Shown here: piece by piece, positions 13,001-24,515 of the stretch | Position numbering within the stretch: the first letter of the stretch is position 1 | How the letters are laid out: each line of letters starts with the position of its first letter | Assembly (NCBI GenBank): GCA_010093485.1 | Contig: MU001494.1 | Location: forward strand, 952,301 to 1,016,300 | Reading direction: 5' to 3' | Origin: Karstenula rhodostoma CBS 690.94 | Lineage: Eukaryota > Ascomycota > Dothideomycetes > Pleosporales > Didymosphaeriaceae | DNA: 64,000 nt | Made by a program: the position numbers and the translations under genes | Notes under the pieces: generated by a model | The model's database searches: none | What the model was told of the DNA's origin: nothing | What the model saw: the letters and a program-made list of their open reading frames with translations, nothing else

Positions 13001-15259
13001 GTACTTGTCCACAACGGAACGTCGTCCTCCGCTTTGCGCATGACTGTGCAAGATCAACGCAACTGGTGGGGAAACTCCAAGCGGCATGATATAATTCACA
13101 GAGATTATTTTCTCCGCCCAACATATTTGCCACCTGGCAGGATGATTTGGTCGGTTTCCAGAACGTTACACAAGTCCAGAGCTGGATAATAATATTGAGT
13201 CTTAAGGGTCACGCATGGGCAATTCATTTTTCGCATCTGCTCGCCAACCAGAACCGGTACTCGCCACGAAAGCCTCCATGCGCGCGAGATCCAGGCACAC
13301 AGCCAATAGGAATCATCCCCAATAATCGACTTGGTCGCCCGATCCTTCCGATGCTCACCGCATCTGATGGTCAAGCCATAACGGACGGCGTGGTAGAGGA
13401 GTCAGAGGCATTGTTATTTCCAATCCTCCACAGCTCTTCCTGTCGCACGTTCCCAGCGATGTAAATGCACGGCACCATAGCGATGCGGTGCTCCCTCAAT
13501 TAGGAACTGCATGGCCAACAAATAGAGGCAGAACGATTGCGTCATACCGTGGGCCTCTTTGAAGACCAGGGCGTATGCGTGGCTTGGTGTTGCGTGCAGC
13601 CAGCTCACCGGTCCATGTTTGAGATTTACGGACGGAGATCTCTGCGAACCCTTCACTGCGACTCATGACTCCTTCGCAGTCCCCGACTTGCAGCTGCTCT
13701 ACAGCCTGGAGGTTTTTCTAGAAACTCTGGATACATGCCCTTGGGTTTCAAACACTACAAGGGATGTCGACCCCACCTGACTAACGCGATCCACGTTACC
13801 ACGTTGTAGGATCTGGTTCCACTCATTGCGGAACAGACATCGGCAACACTTCGAAACAGATGCAAACGTTACAGTACACAACAGTACAGAGCTTTGGCTT
13901 AGTGTTTGTGTTGCGGAGATTGTGGCTGGTAGCGGGACAAGTTTCAATGGAGCAGCGTCCCTGCTCCTTGGGTTCGGCAGCTGAAAAATGCCGGTATACT
14001 CCTCTTGGCCCACTTTCGATCACGGCACTACCAGCTGACTACGTATTGCGAGTGTTCGTTTGAAGCTTACCATCATGGTCGATTTAGAGTCGACCCATCT
14101 GCAGGTCAGTCACACCGCTCAGACCAAGGAGCAAAGGAATGACGATGTTCTTTAGTTTGCTGGCAGGGTTATGCACACCTTTCCGCAGACAGCATACGAA
14201 GTTTCCTGGACCTTGTAATAAGTATACTTTCCCAGCATCAACTGCAATCCTTGAGTACGTCCGAGCGTCCGTTGAAGAACCCGATTGTCAAACTACACAG
14301 TAATTACGCGAAGTCTAGATGGTTTCAAGCCGTTGGGTTGATGGCCGAGGGATCCGGGGACTGGTAGTCTCGTCCAGTGACTGCGTCAGTACGGATCAAG
14401 CGAACAGCCCGTTTACCCGCACGACGTCAGCTCCAAGTCATCCGGTCAGAAGACCCTGTCCACTTATTCGAACCGTGCGGTACCACGGCAGCAAGAGTTC
14501 TCAGGTTCACCGCATCACTAGCGATGGCTGCCCAGTCCAGCGTCGTCACGAGTCCACTGATCAGCTCCACACGATCGGCAAACAGATCATTCCCTTGTTA
14601 TTCGGACTTACACAGTGACCGGGCATTGTCAACGTACCCAGGCATGGTGCTCTCCACGGCAGGAGCAACACTGAGCAATTCGACCGTATCCCGGGCTGCA
14701 GAAAACAGGCCCACATACAAAAGCATACGAGGCATTGTGCGCAGCACGCGCTTACCGCAAAGGCATGCTGGGCCGCTGTTAAGGATCGACCAGACTCGAA
14801 TTTTCGGTTACCATGTGCAAGGGTCAATTGGCCGTTACGGCTTGCAACAAGGATCACAAACAGATCCGACGACCCGCTCATGTTCAAGGAGACGCATTCT
14901 CAAACCGGTGTCGAGCTCCTGCCGCCGCATACATGTGCCTTTCCCTGGTTGATACTACTGCTCGATTACGCCGGCATTTTAATCTTGCATGCATCGGCAC
15001 AGCTTGGGTGATATATCATACTACGACCTTTACCCGGTTTGACGACGGCTAGTTGGCGAGTAGGTAAGGTTTGGCTTATCGGCGCCAATCTTTGGGAAGG
15101 CGAAGGATGGCAACAGACTCGTCGACGGACGGGAACTTCATGGTCGTTGAGTTATAACGAAGGTCACGGCTCGGGCCGAGAGCTGTCACCCATGGCGGAC
15201 CGATTGCTGAACTTAAATGTACGTCTCGGGCAGGCCTCCAGGGGATCGCGGGCAGGCCG

Positions 15260-15412
15260 TTAGCTATTCGGGTATAGCGCGTAATATATATAGGGTTAGA
15301 GCTAACTGAGGTTAGAATCAGCTCTAGGCTAGAGTTAGATAAGATTACGGTCTCCAAGATATCTGAATAAAGTCTATTACTAAGTAATATACTATACCTA
15401 AGTAGCAAAAAG
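15260..15412. repeat. TA-rich patch, possible RIP-mutated repeat remnant
   Basis: About 150 bp dense in TA dinucleotides and TAG/CTA words (for example TAATATATATAGGG, GTTAGAGCTAAC, CTCTAGGCTAGAG), sharply different from the near-50% GC sequence around it. TA enrichment is what repeat-induced point mutation leaves behind. The parent element cannot be named. Confidence 0.4.
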
Positions 15413-16275
15413 GCCTCCCCGCGACGTGGATCCAACTCGAATGACCGGGCTTGACCTTCCAACATCTCCAACCTTATGCCGAGCAATCAGAAGCCGGTAA
15501 ACGTTGGCCTAGGGCCAGGGAACACCACGACAACCCTCGTCCATCCATCTCTTGTTCTTGTAGCCTGTTTACATCAACTATTAGCCACCTTGGGCTTTCC
15601 TTGTCCCGCTCAACCTAGTTGAAGGTTGCCTGGGCATGCCCTTTCGCCAATGATATGGTGACGATCGTTCCGCTCACTTCCTTCCAAGAGTTCGCCTACA
15701 CATCGTGGATAGGTGAAAGGCAACGCGCGATATCATTCGAGACTATTGATACTGCTTCACTACATCACCATGCAAAAGACTACCCATTGTAGGTTGCGGA
15801 GGAGCCTCCGACCGAAGTATGAAACAACCCGCGATCCGCAAGGTTCGACGCCCAACGTCCGAACGTTGTCAGCCCTGTATATCTAGCTCGACATCTGGGG
15901 TTGACGAGATATACCCTGGCCCTAGGACCTCGTGCCACACTGACGTCCAGATCTCACTAACAGTATCCCAGTTCGGTCGAGCGCTGGGTATGGCCGACGT
16001 TTACAATCGGCCCTTCTCAAAGTCAAGCCATATGGGTCAATGAATCAAGCAAACATGCTCACGACTAGCTGGAATCCGAATATGTCGCTAGAACACTACG
16101 GAGGGTGTGGAACTGCTCTAGTTGTACATGTCTGAACGGACTCGCAAGCATGTGTCCAAATGGTGCGCTTTGCAGGCCCGCTACTCGGGATCACACAGTG
16201 ATGTGACCCTCTTGGCATCCGCATCCAGCTGCTCATAGCGCTGGTGTGCTTTGGGGAATGCTGACAAGCGGTACC

Positions 16276-16315
16276 TGCCTTGAAACTTGGATGCCTTGAA
16301 GCTCGGATGCCTTGA
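16276..16315. repeat. Short tandem repeat, 16-bp unit, about 2.5 copies
   Basis: TGCCTTGA recurs at 16276, 16292 and 16308, with similar spacer sequence between copies. Confidence 0.6.
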
Positions 16316-16784
16316 CGAGACCGAGGTTCATGGATGTCACCATTGTTGTGGAGTGTCTGCCTCCTCGGGGGTTACACCAATGGGTGCGTGGCTAAACAGA
16401 TAAGATCAGGATCCGGCGACCCGTGGATAACGGGGACGCCGAACGATCTAACTGTTTCTGAAAGTCGTCGTTTTGGATTATAATACCCATGGTATCATTG
16501 CGGTGGACTAGAATTACATCGCAAAATCAGGCTCTCCAAAAGACGTCGCATGCTGGTGCAACGATTCTAGTGAAGATCTTAGCACTCAGATAGTTTATAG
16601 CGAGAAACTTACATGCACAGTCGAGCGTGCACTGTCGTGACGATTGATTCTTTGATGAAAAACAAAACTGAAGCCGTTGCGATCATGTTGGGCATAGAGG
16701 TTTGCACGTGGCCCTGCGCGAGCGTGTTCGCGTGCGGCAAGTGAGCCAACGAGCGAGCGACTTTCTCCAACTCCAGTCCGCAGC

Positions 16785-18152
16785 ATGTCCGAAGCCCCAA
16801 CGCCCGAGAATGCCTTCTACGTCCTGGTCACGGGCGCGAACAGGTGAGCCATTTTTGCTGGTTACTGGTCAGCCTCCAATTGACATTCCTGCAGCGGCCT
16901 CGGCCTCGGAATCGGTGCCCGCCTGATCGACGAATTTCTGCAGACACGCCCCCAAGACGAATCCCTCGTCCTCATAATCACAACACGCGACCAGCGCAAA
17001 GGCGACGCGGCCATCGCAGCCTTGCAAGAGCAGCTACGCAAAGTATGTCGCAAGGCAGAGAAGAAGCTGCCGGGCGTGTCCCAACTGCTACAGCGACGCG
17101 TATTCCTGCGGCAAGAGCGGCTTGATCTCCTGAGTCTGGTTTCTGTGCAGAAGCTAAGCAAAAAGCTGCGCGACACAGTGCCGAAGCTCGACGTGGTCAT
17201 ATGCAATGCTGGGATAGGCGGCTGGACAGGAATAAACTGGCCGCGTGCCTTCAAGACCATCCTCACAAGCTGGAAGACGAGCACGACGTGGCCGACCTTC
17301 AAGCTCTCTGCCGTGGGCTGGACGGCGAAACCGCAGCTCCCACCTGCAGCAGGCGGTAGCAAGAGGGAAGAGCCACTCTTGGGCGAGGTCTTCTGCGCTA
17401 ATTTCTTCGGACACTACCTGCTGGGACACTATCTTGCGCGGCTGCTAGCGAAACGATCCCAGCGCGAGACACCGGGCAGGCTGATATGGACAAGCAGTCT
17501 TGAGGCTTACGAGCATACCTTCAACATGCAGGACATACAATGCATAATGCAGACAGAAGCATACGAGTCCTCGAAGCGACTGACCGATCTTATGGCGATA
17601 ACCTCCCGCCTCCCGTCTACCGAAACGCACGTCAACAAGTACCTAGCCTACGAGCAGCCATCCGAGAAAACCGCCAAGCCCCGCATATACCTCTCCCACC
17701 CGGGCATCACGCACACGCCCATCATGCCGCTCTTTTTCGTCCTTGACTACGCGTGGAGGCTGGTTTGCTACATAAGCCGGTGGCTGGGCAGCCATTGGCA
17801 CGTTGTGACCGTGGACAAGGGCGCCGTGGCTGCGGTCTGGCTGGCGCTTGCGAAGCAGAGCATACTGGACACAATGGAGCAGAGGGAGGGGGTGGGCAAG
17901 TGGGGCAGTGCGATCGATGTGTGGGGCAACGAGCGGGTGGAGAGGACGGAGATTGAGGGCTGGGGATGGGGCGGTGAGCTCAATGAGACACCGAGGAAAT
18001 TCGGGCGCAGTCCTTACGCAAAGGCATTGACACGGCAGTCGAAAGAGAAGTTTGTACGCGAAGGGGAGCAGTGCTGGGCGGAGCTGGAGCGGATGAGGGT
18101 GGATTGGGAGCGGAGGCTAGACGAGGCGGGCGTGGGGGTCTGCATGGACTAG
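16785..18152 (+). CDS. ERG27: 3-ketosteroid reductase, Erg27-like short-chain dehydrogenase
   Basis: Exons 16785-16843 and 16895-18152; 438 residues. The protein would reduce the 3-keto group during C4-demethylation of ergosterol precursors with NADPH, in the ER-associated Erg25-28 complex. The NADP-binding motif TGANSGLGLGIG is assembled across the intron (TGAN / SGLGLG), then a basic segment TTRDQRKG, the SDR NAG motif (VVICNAGIGGW) and the active-site pattern YESSK (Tyr at about residue 243, Lys 247) preceded by IWTSSLEAYE. A membrane-embedding hydrophobic stretch follows (FFVLDYAWRLVCYISRW). The long insertion before NFFGHYLLGHY and the YESSK context favour Erg27 over generic SDRs. Length is typical for fungal Erg27 proteins. 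The 51-nt intron has a TTGAC branch. Confidence 0.88.
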
Positions 18153-19701
18153 GCGGTGTCATGCCACCCGCTTTGATCATGCGGGGCTCTACTACCGGTA
18201 CGTTGTACAGATGGCACCGTGGTGGTCCTGGTGACAGCCGAGACCCGGGCATGGGAGCACTACGTCAGACCCAGCATCTGGAGAGGCGGTGCCATCGGCT
18301 TCGTAGTGAGAGATTTAGTGTTTGTAATACCATTTCCACCGCTCTGCGGCTATGTGCAGTCGGGAGGCACCGCTGCGTTCAACGTCGCACAGAGGCTCCT
18401 CGATGATCATGTTTCAGGTACGGCAGACCCCGCCTTGTGTGTCGCTCGGTAAGGCGTGGGGTCATGTTTGAATGATACAAGGACCGTACACGGCAGCCAG
18501 CGCATTTTCCGTCTGGGACGTACTGAATGCTGCAATGCATTGTCAAAACTCTGGAGTCTACATGTCTCGTCTTAGCACCACACAGCTTTTGGACGTATCG
18601 GGGATGATCTCGTTGGTAGATGGATCGGTACTGGATCCTGGCTCATTTGTGGAGGCATTCACTGATGCCCAAGTGTTGCACAGCAAGAGAGCTGGATAGA
18701 GATGATCGCTTCCGGAAATGGTTCGAGGGTATCGTTTGACGGCGCCTAAGGCTACTGCGATTGACTCCCAACGCCACAATCAACGCTCTCAGGGGCTCAC
18801 AATCATGGACGTCTCTCGCTCTCATGTTCGGCGAGTCGGAGCGTGACGAAGGTGATGAGCACAACTGGCCGGGGTCGCATGCGGCAATCCCAGCGAGTCA
18901 CGGCGTCGGGACCAATAGCGTCTGCTCTCCTCCGCAATAGCGGTCGCGGGCCCTGGAGGAGCCGTTGTCGCGGGTCGCGGCTTCATCATTCGCATGCCGC
19001 TTGCTGCACCAGGCGCCCAAAATCATGGCCAGCCTGCGGTCAGAGCGAGTGTGCACCTCCAGTTCCCATGTGAGACCTATCTTCTGCGCCGCATCGTCGC
19101 ATTCTTATTCTTCGTCGCTGAGTTGGGAGCGATCGCGCAGCATTCTTTGGGTGGGAAGTCCTTGTTGAGGCGTTGCTGCTGCCACTATTGCTACAGGAAC
19201 ATGGAATGAGAGCGAAGCGATTAACTTTCACCAACATCGTCCCCCACCGGAACATCTTTGCGCCCACCTTTCACTGCGGCCGCCACACAAGCAACGATAT
19301 GGAACCGAAGAACGACTCTTCCGAGCCTTTGTCCAGCGACTTCCCGCCTCACTTCACACGCGACTTCACCAGGGACACTCGAACCACGGCTCACTGCCCG
19401 TGAGAGCACCTCACTTTCAACCCGCCTCCCTCGCCCACCCACGCCGTTCCTTTTACCTGCCCCGTTGCGCCACCTACACTAGCCTGCTCAACTTCACCTT
19501 CTCGACACACCCCTGTCGCATAACCCTCTCGAACCCACATTGTACGGGAGCGCAGTGGATGAAGTCCACTGACGTAGGATCCTACCATCTTGGGACAAAG
19601 ACATTGTTCAACACAAAGACTGCCTACCACGAGACAATTTATAAACAGTCTCACCAGTACGCCGTACAATACCACAAAATACCATCAAGACATTTCACAA
19701 T
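18153..19701. other. Intergenic region upstream of coiled-coil gene
   Basis: About 1.5 kb with only short overlapping frames. The last 300 bp are C/T-rich on the plus strand, then AC-rich up to the next start, as in fungal promoters and leaders. No gene is supported. Confidence 0.55.
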
Positions 19702-21381
19702 ATGAATACACCAAATCGCCCATCTGGGCGCGCCAGCCTGCCACTCACGCCTATCTCGACCCCTCCTGCACGTAACCGTGCCGATTCCTTCGCTGAGCCC
19801 AAGTCTGAACTTCTTCGGCATGCGCTGGAAGCGAAAAGGGCTGCGCATGTGACTCCTACTCCAACGCCTGCCGACACGAGACTTGCCCACCCTCGGACGC
19901 TCAAGAATGCCGCATCCGATCCATGGCTGGATAATGCGAAGAATGAGGAAGGAACCATGAAGGCGACCCCTGTGCGCCGACCCAGGCGGCCAAGCGAAGG
20001 CGCCTTGCCCCGAATGCGTACCCAGCGCGAAATGCAGACGGAGAACGAGTCTCTCAGGAAGGTTCAGATGGACTTGAAGCTACGGCTCGAGGCCTTGGGT
20101 GATCAGCACCACAAGCTCCAAGACGAAGCCGACGAGTACACGGAGCGCATCAAAGAGTTGGAACCCTACGTAGCCCAGGTGGCGGACTTACGGGAAGCGA
20201 ACAGTAAGCTCTCAATTAAGATACAAACCATGGACGACGAAATGGCCGATCTTCGCGAAGACAACCAGAACATCCTAAAGCTCTCGGAGGAAACTGTGGC
20301 AGAAGTGGGAAAGAGGGAGGAAGCGTTGGAGGAAGCCGCAGGGCTCATTCTCGGCTTGGAGACGGAGAAAGCTGCCATGGCGGAGGAGATTGAACAGTTT
20401 AAGGCACAACTGGCCAAGGCACAAAATCATGCCAGGTATGACACGGGAGCGCACCTGACTGCAAACGAGCAGCCGGAATACCCGACCCGCGTGCACTCGA
20501 TCGATGACTCTCGTCCTTCCACGAGCTACAATGACTCCGACTACTACAGCATGCCTGCCTCGCCGCACGGCAAACCGAGCCAGGAGTCCATGATCATTGT
20601 CTCCGACCGGGCAAAGAAGTTCATCAACATGAAGAAAGAGACCCAGCGATCGACGGAGGATCTTTCGAGACGACTGTCGGATGCCTCCCTGAGGCAGCAA
20701 AAGAAGAAAACAGAACCTGTGCCGCAAGTGCCACAGATCCCTGAAGTGTACCGACCACAACCAGTCGCTTCCGAATCACATCGGACACCACGGCGCGTGG
20801 GGTCTCTGCGGACGACGTTGTCTCCCGCTTTGGCATACGATCCGTATGCCCTCCCTCAATCGGGAAGCGCGCCTCAAACACCTACTGGCAGTCTACGAGT
20901 ACACGTTCAGAACGGCTTAAGCTCGGACCCATCGCGCCACGCTCGGCCACACTCACAGAGGTCAAGCACCACAAGCAGCCCACCAGTCAACAAGAGCAAG
21001 CAGTCCACAAGAGGAACGGAGATTCTAGTCGCCCCTGCGCGTTACAGCAGCCGCACTGCACATACTTCGTACTCAGCTGAACAGCTCAGGACGCAATACG
21101 ATCCCGAAGAGCAATCGGATGCAGGTACGGAAACGACGTGGACGGTTCCGTCTTCGGTTGCGTCTGACAATCGAACCACGGAGCTGGACGCGAACTACCG
21201 CGGCCCTTGGTACAACCAGATAAGTACTTGGGGCACCACCAACCGCGCAGATGCACCAGATACTGGCGCTAGGAACGTCCAGCGGGCGGGCTCGTATACA
21301 GAGGCAAACTTCCTGTTTAATCCTGCCGAAGATGAGGATGCGTTTGTCGAGAAGACGCGGTCGTTGGGCCGGCGGCGGTAG
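19702..21381 (+). CDS. Coiled-coil protein, possibly cytoskeleton or spindle-pole associated
   Basis: Single-exon 559-residue protein. Residues about 1-105 are disordered and Pro/Arg-rich. A continuous coiled coil runs from about residue 110 to 245 (segments such as MQTENESLRKVQMDLKLRLE, ELEPYVAQVADLREANSKLS and ETEKAAMAEEIEQFKAQLAK). The C-terminal 300 residues are disordered, Ser/Pro/Thr-rich and basic. The TENESLR..LKLRLEAL stretch recalls the Cnn_1N motif of microtubule-organising-centre proteins (Mto1/ApsB type), but this is only a visual similarity. The start ATG follows an AC-rich leader. No enzymatic motif is present. Function unknown; structural or scaffold role inferred from coiled coil plus disorder. 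Confidence 0.8.
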   Translation: MNTPNRPSGRASLPLTPISTPPARNRADSFAEPKSELLRHALEAKRAAHVTPTPTPADTRLAHPRTLKNAASDPWLDNAKNEEGTMKATPVRRPRRPSEGALPRMRTQREMQTENESLRKVQMDLKLRLEALGDQHHKLQDEADEYTERIKELEPYVAQVADLREANSKLSIKIQTMDDEMADLREDNQNILKLSEETVAEVGKREEALEEAAGLILGLETEKAAMAEEIEQFKAQLAKAQNHARYDTGAHLTANEQPEYPTRVHSIDDSRPSTSYNDSDYYSMPASPHGKPSQESMIIVSDRAKKFINMKKETQRSTEDLSRRLSDASLRQQKKKTEPVPQVPQIPEVYRPQPVASESHRTPRRVGSLRTTLSPALAYDPYALPQSGSAPQTPTGSLRVHVQNGLSSDPSRHARPHSQRSSTTSSPPVNKSKQSTRGTEILVAPARYSSRTAHTSYSAEQLRTQYDPEEQSDAGTETTWTVPSSVASDNRTTELDANYRGPWYNQISTWGTTNRADAPDTGARNVQRAGSYTEANFLFNPAEDEDAFVEKTRSLGRRR

Positions 21382-21858
21382 ACTAATGACTCCCTATGAG
21401 CTTTCGTCTTGATTTTCCATGTTCCATCTTGAAGGTCTTTGGGCGTTTGCTATGTTTGGGAGGAGTTTGGACGCGGTGTTATGGAAGAGACGGGCTCCGC
21501 AAGGACATGGATAACGGGATACCACAGGACAAGCGAGGGCAGCTGGTCCCGCTGCATGCGCAACGGTTGCGTATGGCGGCTTTTCTAAATGTACAATAGC
21601 CATGCAAACATCTCAAACCCCGCCAAAGAGGTTGAAGTGCAATGCAATGTTGCGCCCCACTTCGAGTCAACTCGTGATGGCATTCCGCACGTGCTTCTTT
21701 TGAGTCGATGGATGCCACATTGCACAAAGCTCCGCTGTGGCACCTCCGAGGCGCCTCCGACAATACCACCCCACCCCACGTCTCCCGCCCACCTCGTTCC
21801 AAACACCTCTCTCCCTCCTGTGACTGCGCCGAATCATGAAAGTTCGGCCACAATCACC
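21382..21858. other. Intergenic region between coiled-coil gene and Dsc2-like gene
   Basis: About 480 bp between two same-strand genes, presumably terminator plus promoter. An open frame continues upstream of the Dsc2-like ATG but lacks family sequence. Confidence 0.55.
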
Positions 21859-22854
21859 ATGATCACGTCTGGCTTTACGAATGCGCCCGTGTCGCAGTTC
21901 CTCGTCTTCGGCATCGTCATCGGCGCGCTGATTGCGAGCTTGACCGACACGCGGTACTACATACACATCCAGGTCGTGCCGCACATCTGGAAATATGGCC
22001 AGTTTTGGAGGTTCTTGACCTGGCAGGTACGTTGCAGAGAGCATGCCAAGGGTGTCACGTCTCGGTTGGACTAACGAGAGCTACAGATATGCTTTACCAA
22101 CTCCACCGAGGTGCTGTTCGCAGCGGTCAGCCTCTACAACCTGCGCGTCATCGAGCGACTCTGGGGCAGCCGTAAATTCGCCGTTCGTCCCCTCCCGTCC
22201 TTTTGACTGCTCGACGTGCATATTGACACCCACCCACAGTCCTTCCTCCTCGCAACCCTGCCCTACACGACTCTCCTCCCACCGCTCATCCTCACCTTCA
22301 TCCTCCGCCCGCTCACCTTTGGCCGCCTCAACTTCCTCCCCGCCGGCCCAACCCCGATCATCTTCGCCCTCCTCGCCAATTACTACGCCGCCATACCCTA
22401 CACGTACCGCTACAAAATCGCGCCCTACTCCTCCCCACCGCCCGCCATCTCGTCCTCGTCGCCGAATGCTGCGCAGACGGCTACAAGCATCTGGGCCAAA
22501 TCCATCACGTTCACCTCAAAGGCAACGACCTACCTACCGCCGCTGCAACTCGCGCTCTCGCAGTTCCCGGGATCTCTGCTGGGCGCCGCGGTTGGCTGGG
22601 CGATCGGCACAGCCTACAGGCGGGACGTGCTGCCTTATGCGAGTAGCTGGCGCGTTCCGGGGTGGATGGTGGGCGAGGAGAAGAAGAGGGGCTTCGAGGG
22701 GCTGAGGGCGAGGCTGGATGCTGAGAGGGAGAGGGAGGGCGCTGGGGGTGGACTGGCGACGGGGATACTGGCGGGTGAGACGCAGGGTGGGCAGACGAGG
22801 CAGAGGCGGACGTTGGGCGATATGGTTGCTGAGCAGTTCCGGGGGAGGGGATAA
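21859..22854 (+). CDS. Dsc2-like rhomboid pseudoprotease, Golgi DSC ubiquitin ligase subunit
   Basis: Exons 21859-22026, 22087-22182, 22240-22854; 292 residues. The rhomboid-like core reads [33 protein letters not shown] / [29 protein letters not shown] / [15 protein letters not shown] and [20 protein letters not shown]. These hydrophobic helices, and the absence of the rhomboid catalytic GxSx/H pair, match the Dsc2 (UBAC2-like) subunit. In fungi this complex activates SREBP and degrades orphan membrane proteins. Dsc2 homologues often carry a C-terminal UBA domain; here the tail ends [14 protein letters not shown] with no obvious UBA. The first intron is 60 nt; the second has an unusual GTTCGT donor, supported by frame and by the WGSRKFASFLL junction. 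Confidence 0.85.
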
Positions 22855-23144
22855 CGCACTGGCTGTGCGGTGTAGCCAACGAACGACAGGCATAAGCCTA
22901 GGGAAATGGAAAAGAAGATTGCATAACAGCCTACTTGAAGACTCTTCCAAACGAAGCCCCACAGGAAAGCAGGAGGGCATGAAAACCGCAAGCATTTCAT
23001 TCTGGTTCCTGTACACCAAGCTAACTCCAACACGGCAGGGCCCAGTACGAGTGCACCAACACCCGACCTGACGTACCACACAACGAACCTACACCTTCCT
23101 TTTATTAAACCCTCCTCTGCCAACCATTCTCCAAAATTCACCAC

Positions 23145-23529
23145 TCAGACCTTGACCTCCTCCTTCTCCGTACCCCGCTTATACGTCCCATAACTAGCAT
23201 ACCCACCCGCCGGCGCGGGCACATCGCTATATGAGCCGTAGCCCGCGGCTGGTGCTGGAGGATTCTCGACCGGCGGAGCAGCGACACCGTTGTAGTCGCC
23301 ATAGGAACCATAGCCGCCGGCGGGGGCGGGCGGGTTCTCGACCGCAGGAGCGGGGACGTTGTTGTACGAGCCTGTACATGCCATGTCAGCAGGCGGCAGC
23401 AGAGAGCCAGACTAATTAATTACCCCTTGGAGAGAATGACTTACCGTAGTCGTCGTAGGACGACTGGGCCACGGGAGCAGCGAGGACGGGCGCCGTCAGA
23501 GCGAGGACGCAGGTCATGGACAGCTTCAT
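23145..23529 (-). CDS. Small secreted protein with Tyr/Pro-rich tandem repeats
   Basis: Exons (minus) 23529-23445 and 23371-23145; 103 residues. A signal peptide is evident (MKLSMTCVLALTAPVLA). The mature part is built of imperfect repeats: GSYNNVPAPAVENPPAPAGG, then GSYGDYNGVAAPPVENPPAP, then a shorter GSYSDVPAPAGGY, then ASYGTY followed by KRGTEKEEV. About 11 tyrosines fall in about 85 mature residues, each repeat opening with a Gly/Ala-Ser-Tyr step. The only dibasic site (KR) is after the last repeat. The gene is divergent from a UstYa-family enzyme gene about 990 bp away. Options: a cell-wall or effector-like repeat protein, or a precursor of a ribosomally made, Tyr-crosslinked peptide. 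The function is not established. The chosen ATG directly precedes the signal sequence; a longer open frame upstream lacks such character. Confidence 0.8.
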
Positions 23530-24515
23530 CTTGGGCAGCTTTATTATCACACGAATCGGAAGGGCTTGTGTTGATCTTTGATACCGGTTGGTCGGTTCAG
23601 ATGTGAAGGATGGTTGGAACAGAAAGGTACTTCTACATGGCCAGGAAACAGCCACCGTCTTATATCACCGCCCGCGCACACTCGTCACTCCGAGCCGGTC
23701 TGGCTACCACATCACCTCTTCCACGCTGCCCAGCCCCCAGGTAGAAAGTGGCAACCTGGAGCGAAGCTCTGGTGTCGGCGAGCAGACAGCCAAGACTACC
23801 AAGAGCTGCTCGGAAGAAGCCGAGATGGGAGCTGAAGAGGGCACTGGCATATACGAGGGTTTGGATATGGTTATTGGATGGTGGGTGGGTGAAGGCAGTT
23901 ATGTGGTATTGGCGTGGTGCAGGTGGGAGGTCAGGAGATCGGTCTGTTTCCCTGAAGCGTGGCGCGCTCTCGTCCACCCGCGATGTGGCGCTTTTGGGTT
24001 CTGCAGAGACTCTGCACATTTGGATATGTTGTAGTACGAAGTCTCAAGTTGGGAGTTTGGCGCACTGCGGCTCCATTTTGACTGTGGGTGTTTCTTCCCA
24101 CCGGCAGCAATAGCAACAGCAACAACACTTCCATGACTGCGCCGTCAGGGGCTACACCTGCGCCTCTCCAATATCAATCATATTCGATACTCCCCTATTC
24201 CGCCAGAAGTGAAGAGAGCACGTCACATTGCCCATGCCGTCCGCGCCCCCGCACCTGGCCTGGACTTCAGCCCTATGCGCCACACCCACCCATGAATGGA
24301 TGCTACGCAAGAAGAACAAACGGCGCCCACGACGGCGCTGTGTAGCTGATCGTATCTCTCCGAGCCTGTCTGGGATGGAATGCTTGACGAGCGAGCTGAG
24401 CTGCTCCCGGCCGGCGAAGTCGTATGAGCAATGACTAATTTCAAACCTTGTCCAATGCCAGGATTCATCTGGTGTTTATTGCTCTTGTCTGCGGTTTCTG
24501 TCAGTTCAACCTGCA
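23530..24515. other. Shared divergent promoter region, repeat protein / UstYa-like
   Basis: About 990 bp between two divergent starts. It holds only short overlapping frames. It may co-regulate the repeat-protein and UstYa-type genes. Confidence 0.5.

Larger units (their letters stand above)
10066..16784. other. 6.7 kb block without a supportable gene
   Basis: Open frames here are short, overlap on both strands and show no recognisable domains. No start-plus-intron model could be extended to a convincing protein. Composition is close to 50% GC, so it is not a wholesale AT-rich repeat-induced-point-mutation block. On the minus strand, neighbouring stop-separated frames look loosely protein-like (about 14807-14320 and about 13040-12550), which could be remnants of a decayed gene or chance. 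A TA-rich patch (15260-15412) and a 16-bp tandem repeat (16276-16315) are listed separately. No terminal repeats, transposase or reverse-transcriptase motifs were recognised. Confidence 0.5.

Noticed and set aside
14377..14952. 191-codon plus-strand frame
   Set aside because: Low-information Arg/Ser/Thr composition, no domain and no splice partner; the opposite strand is at least as protein-like.
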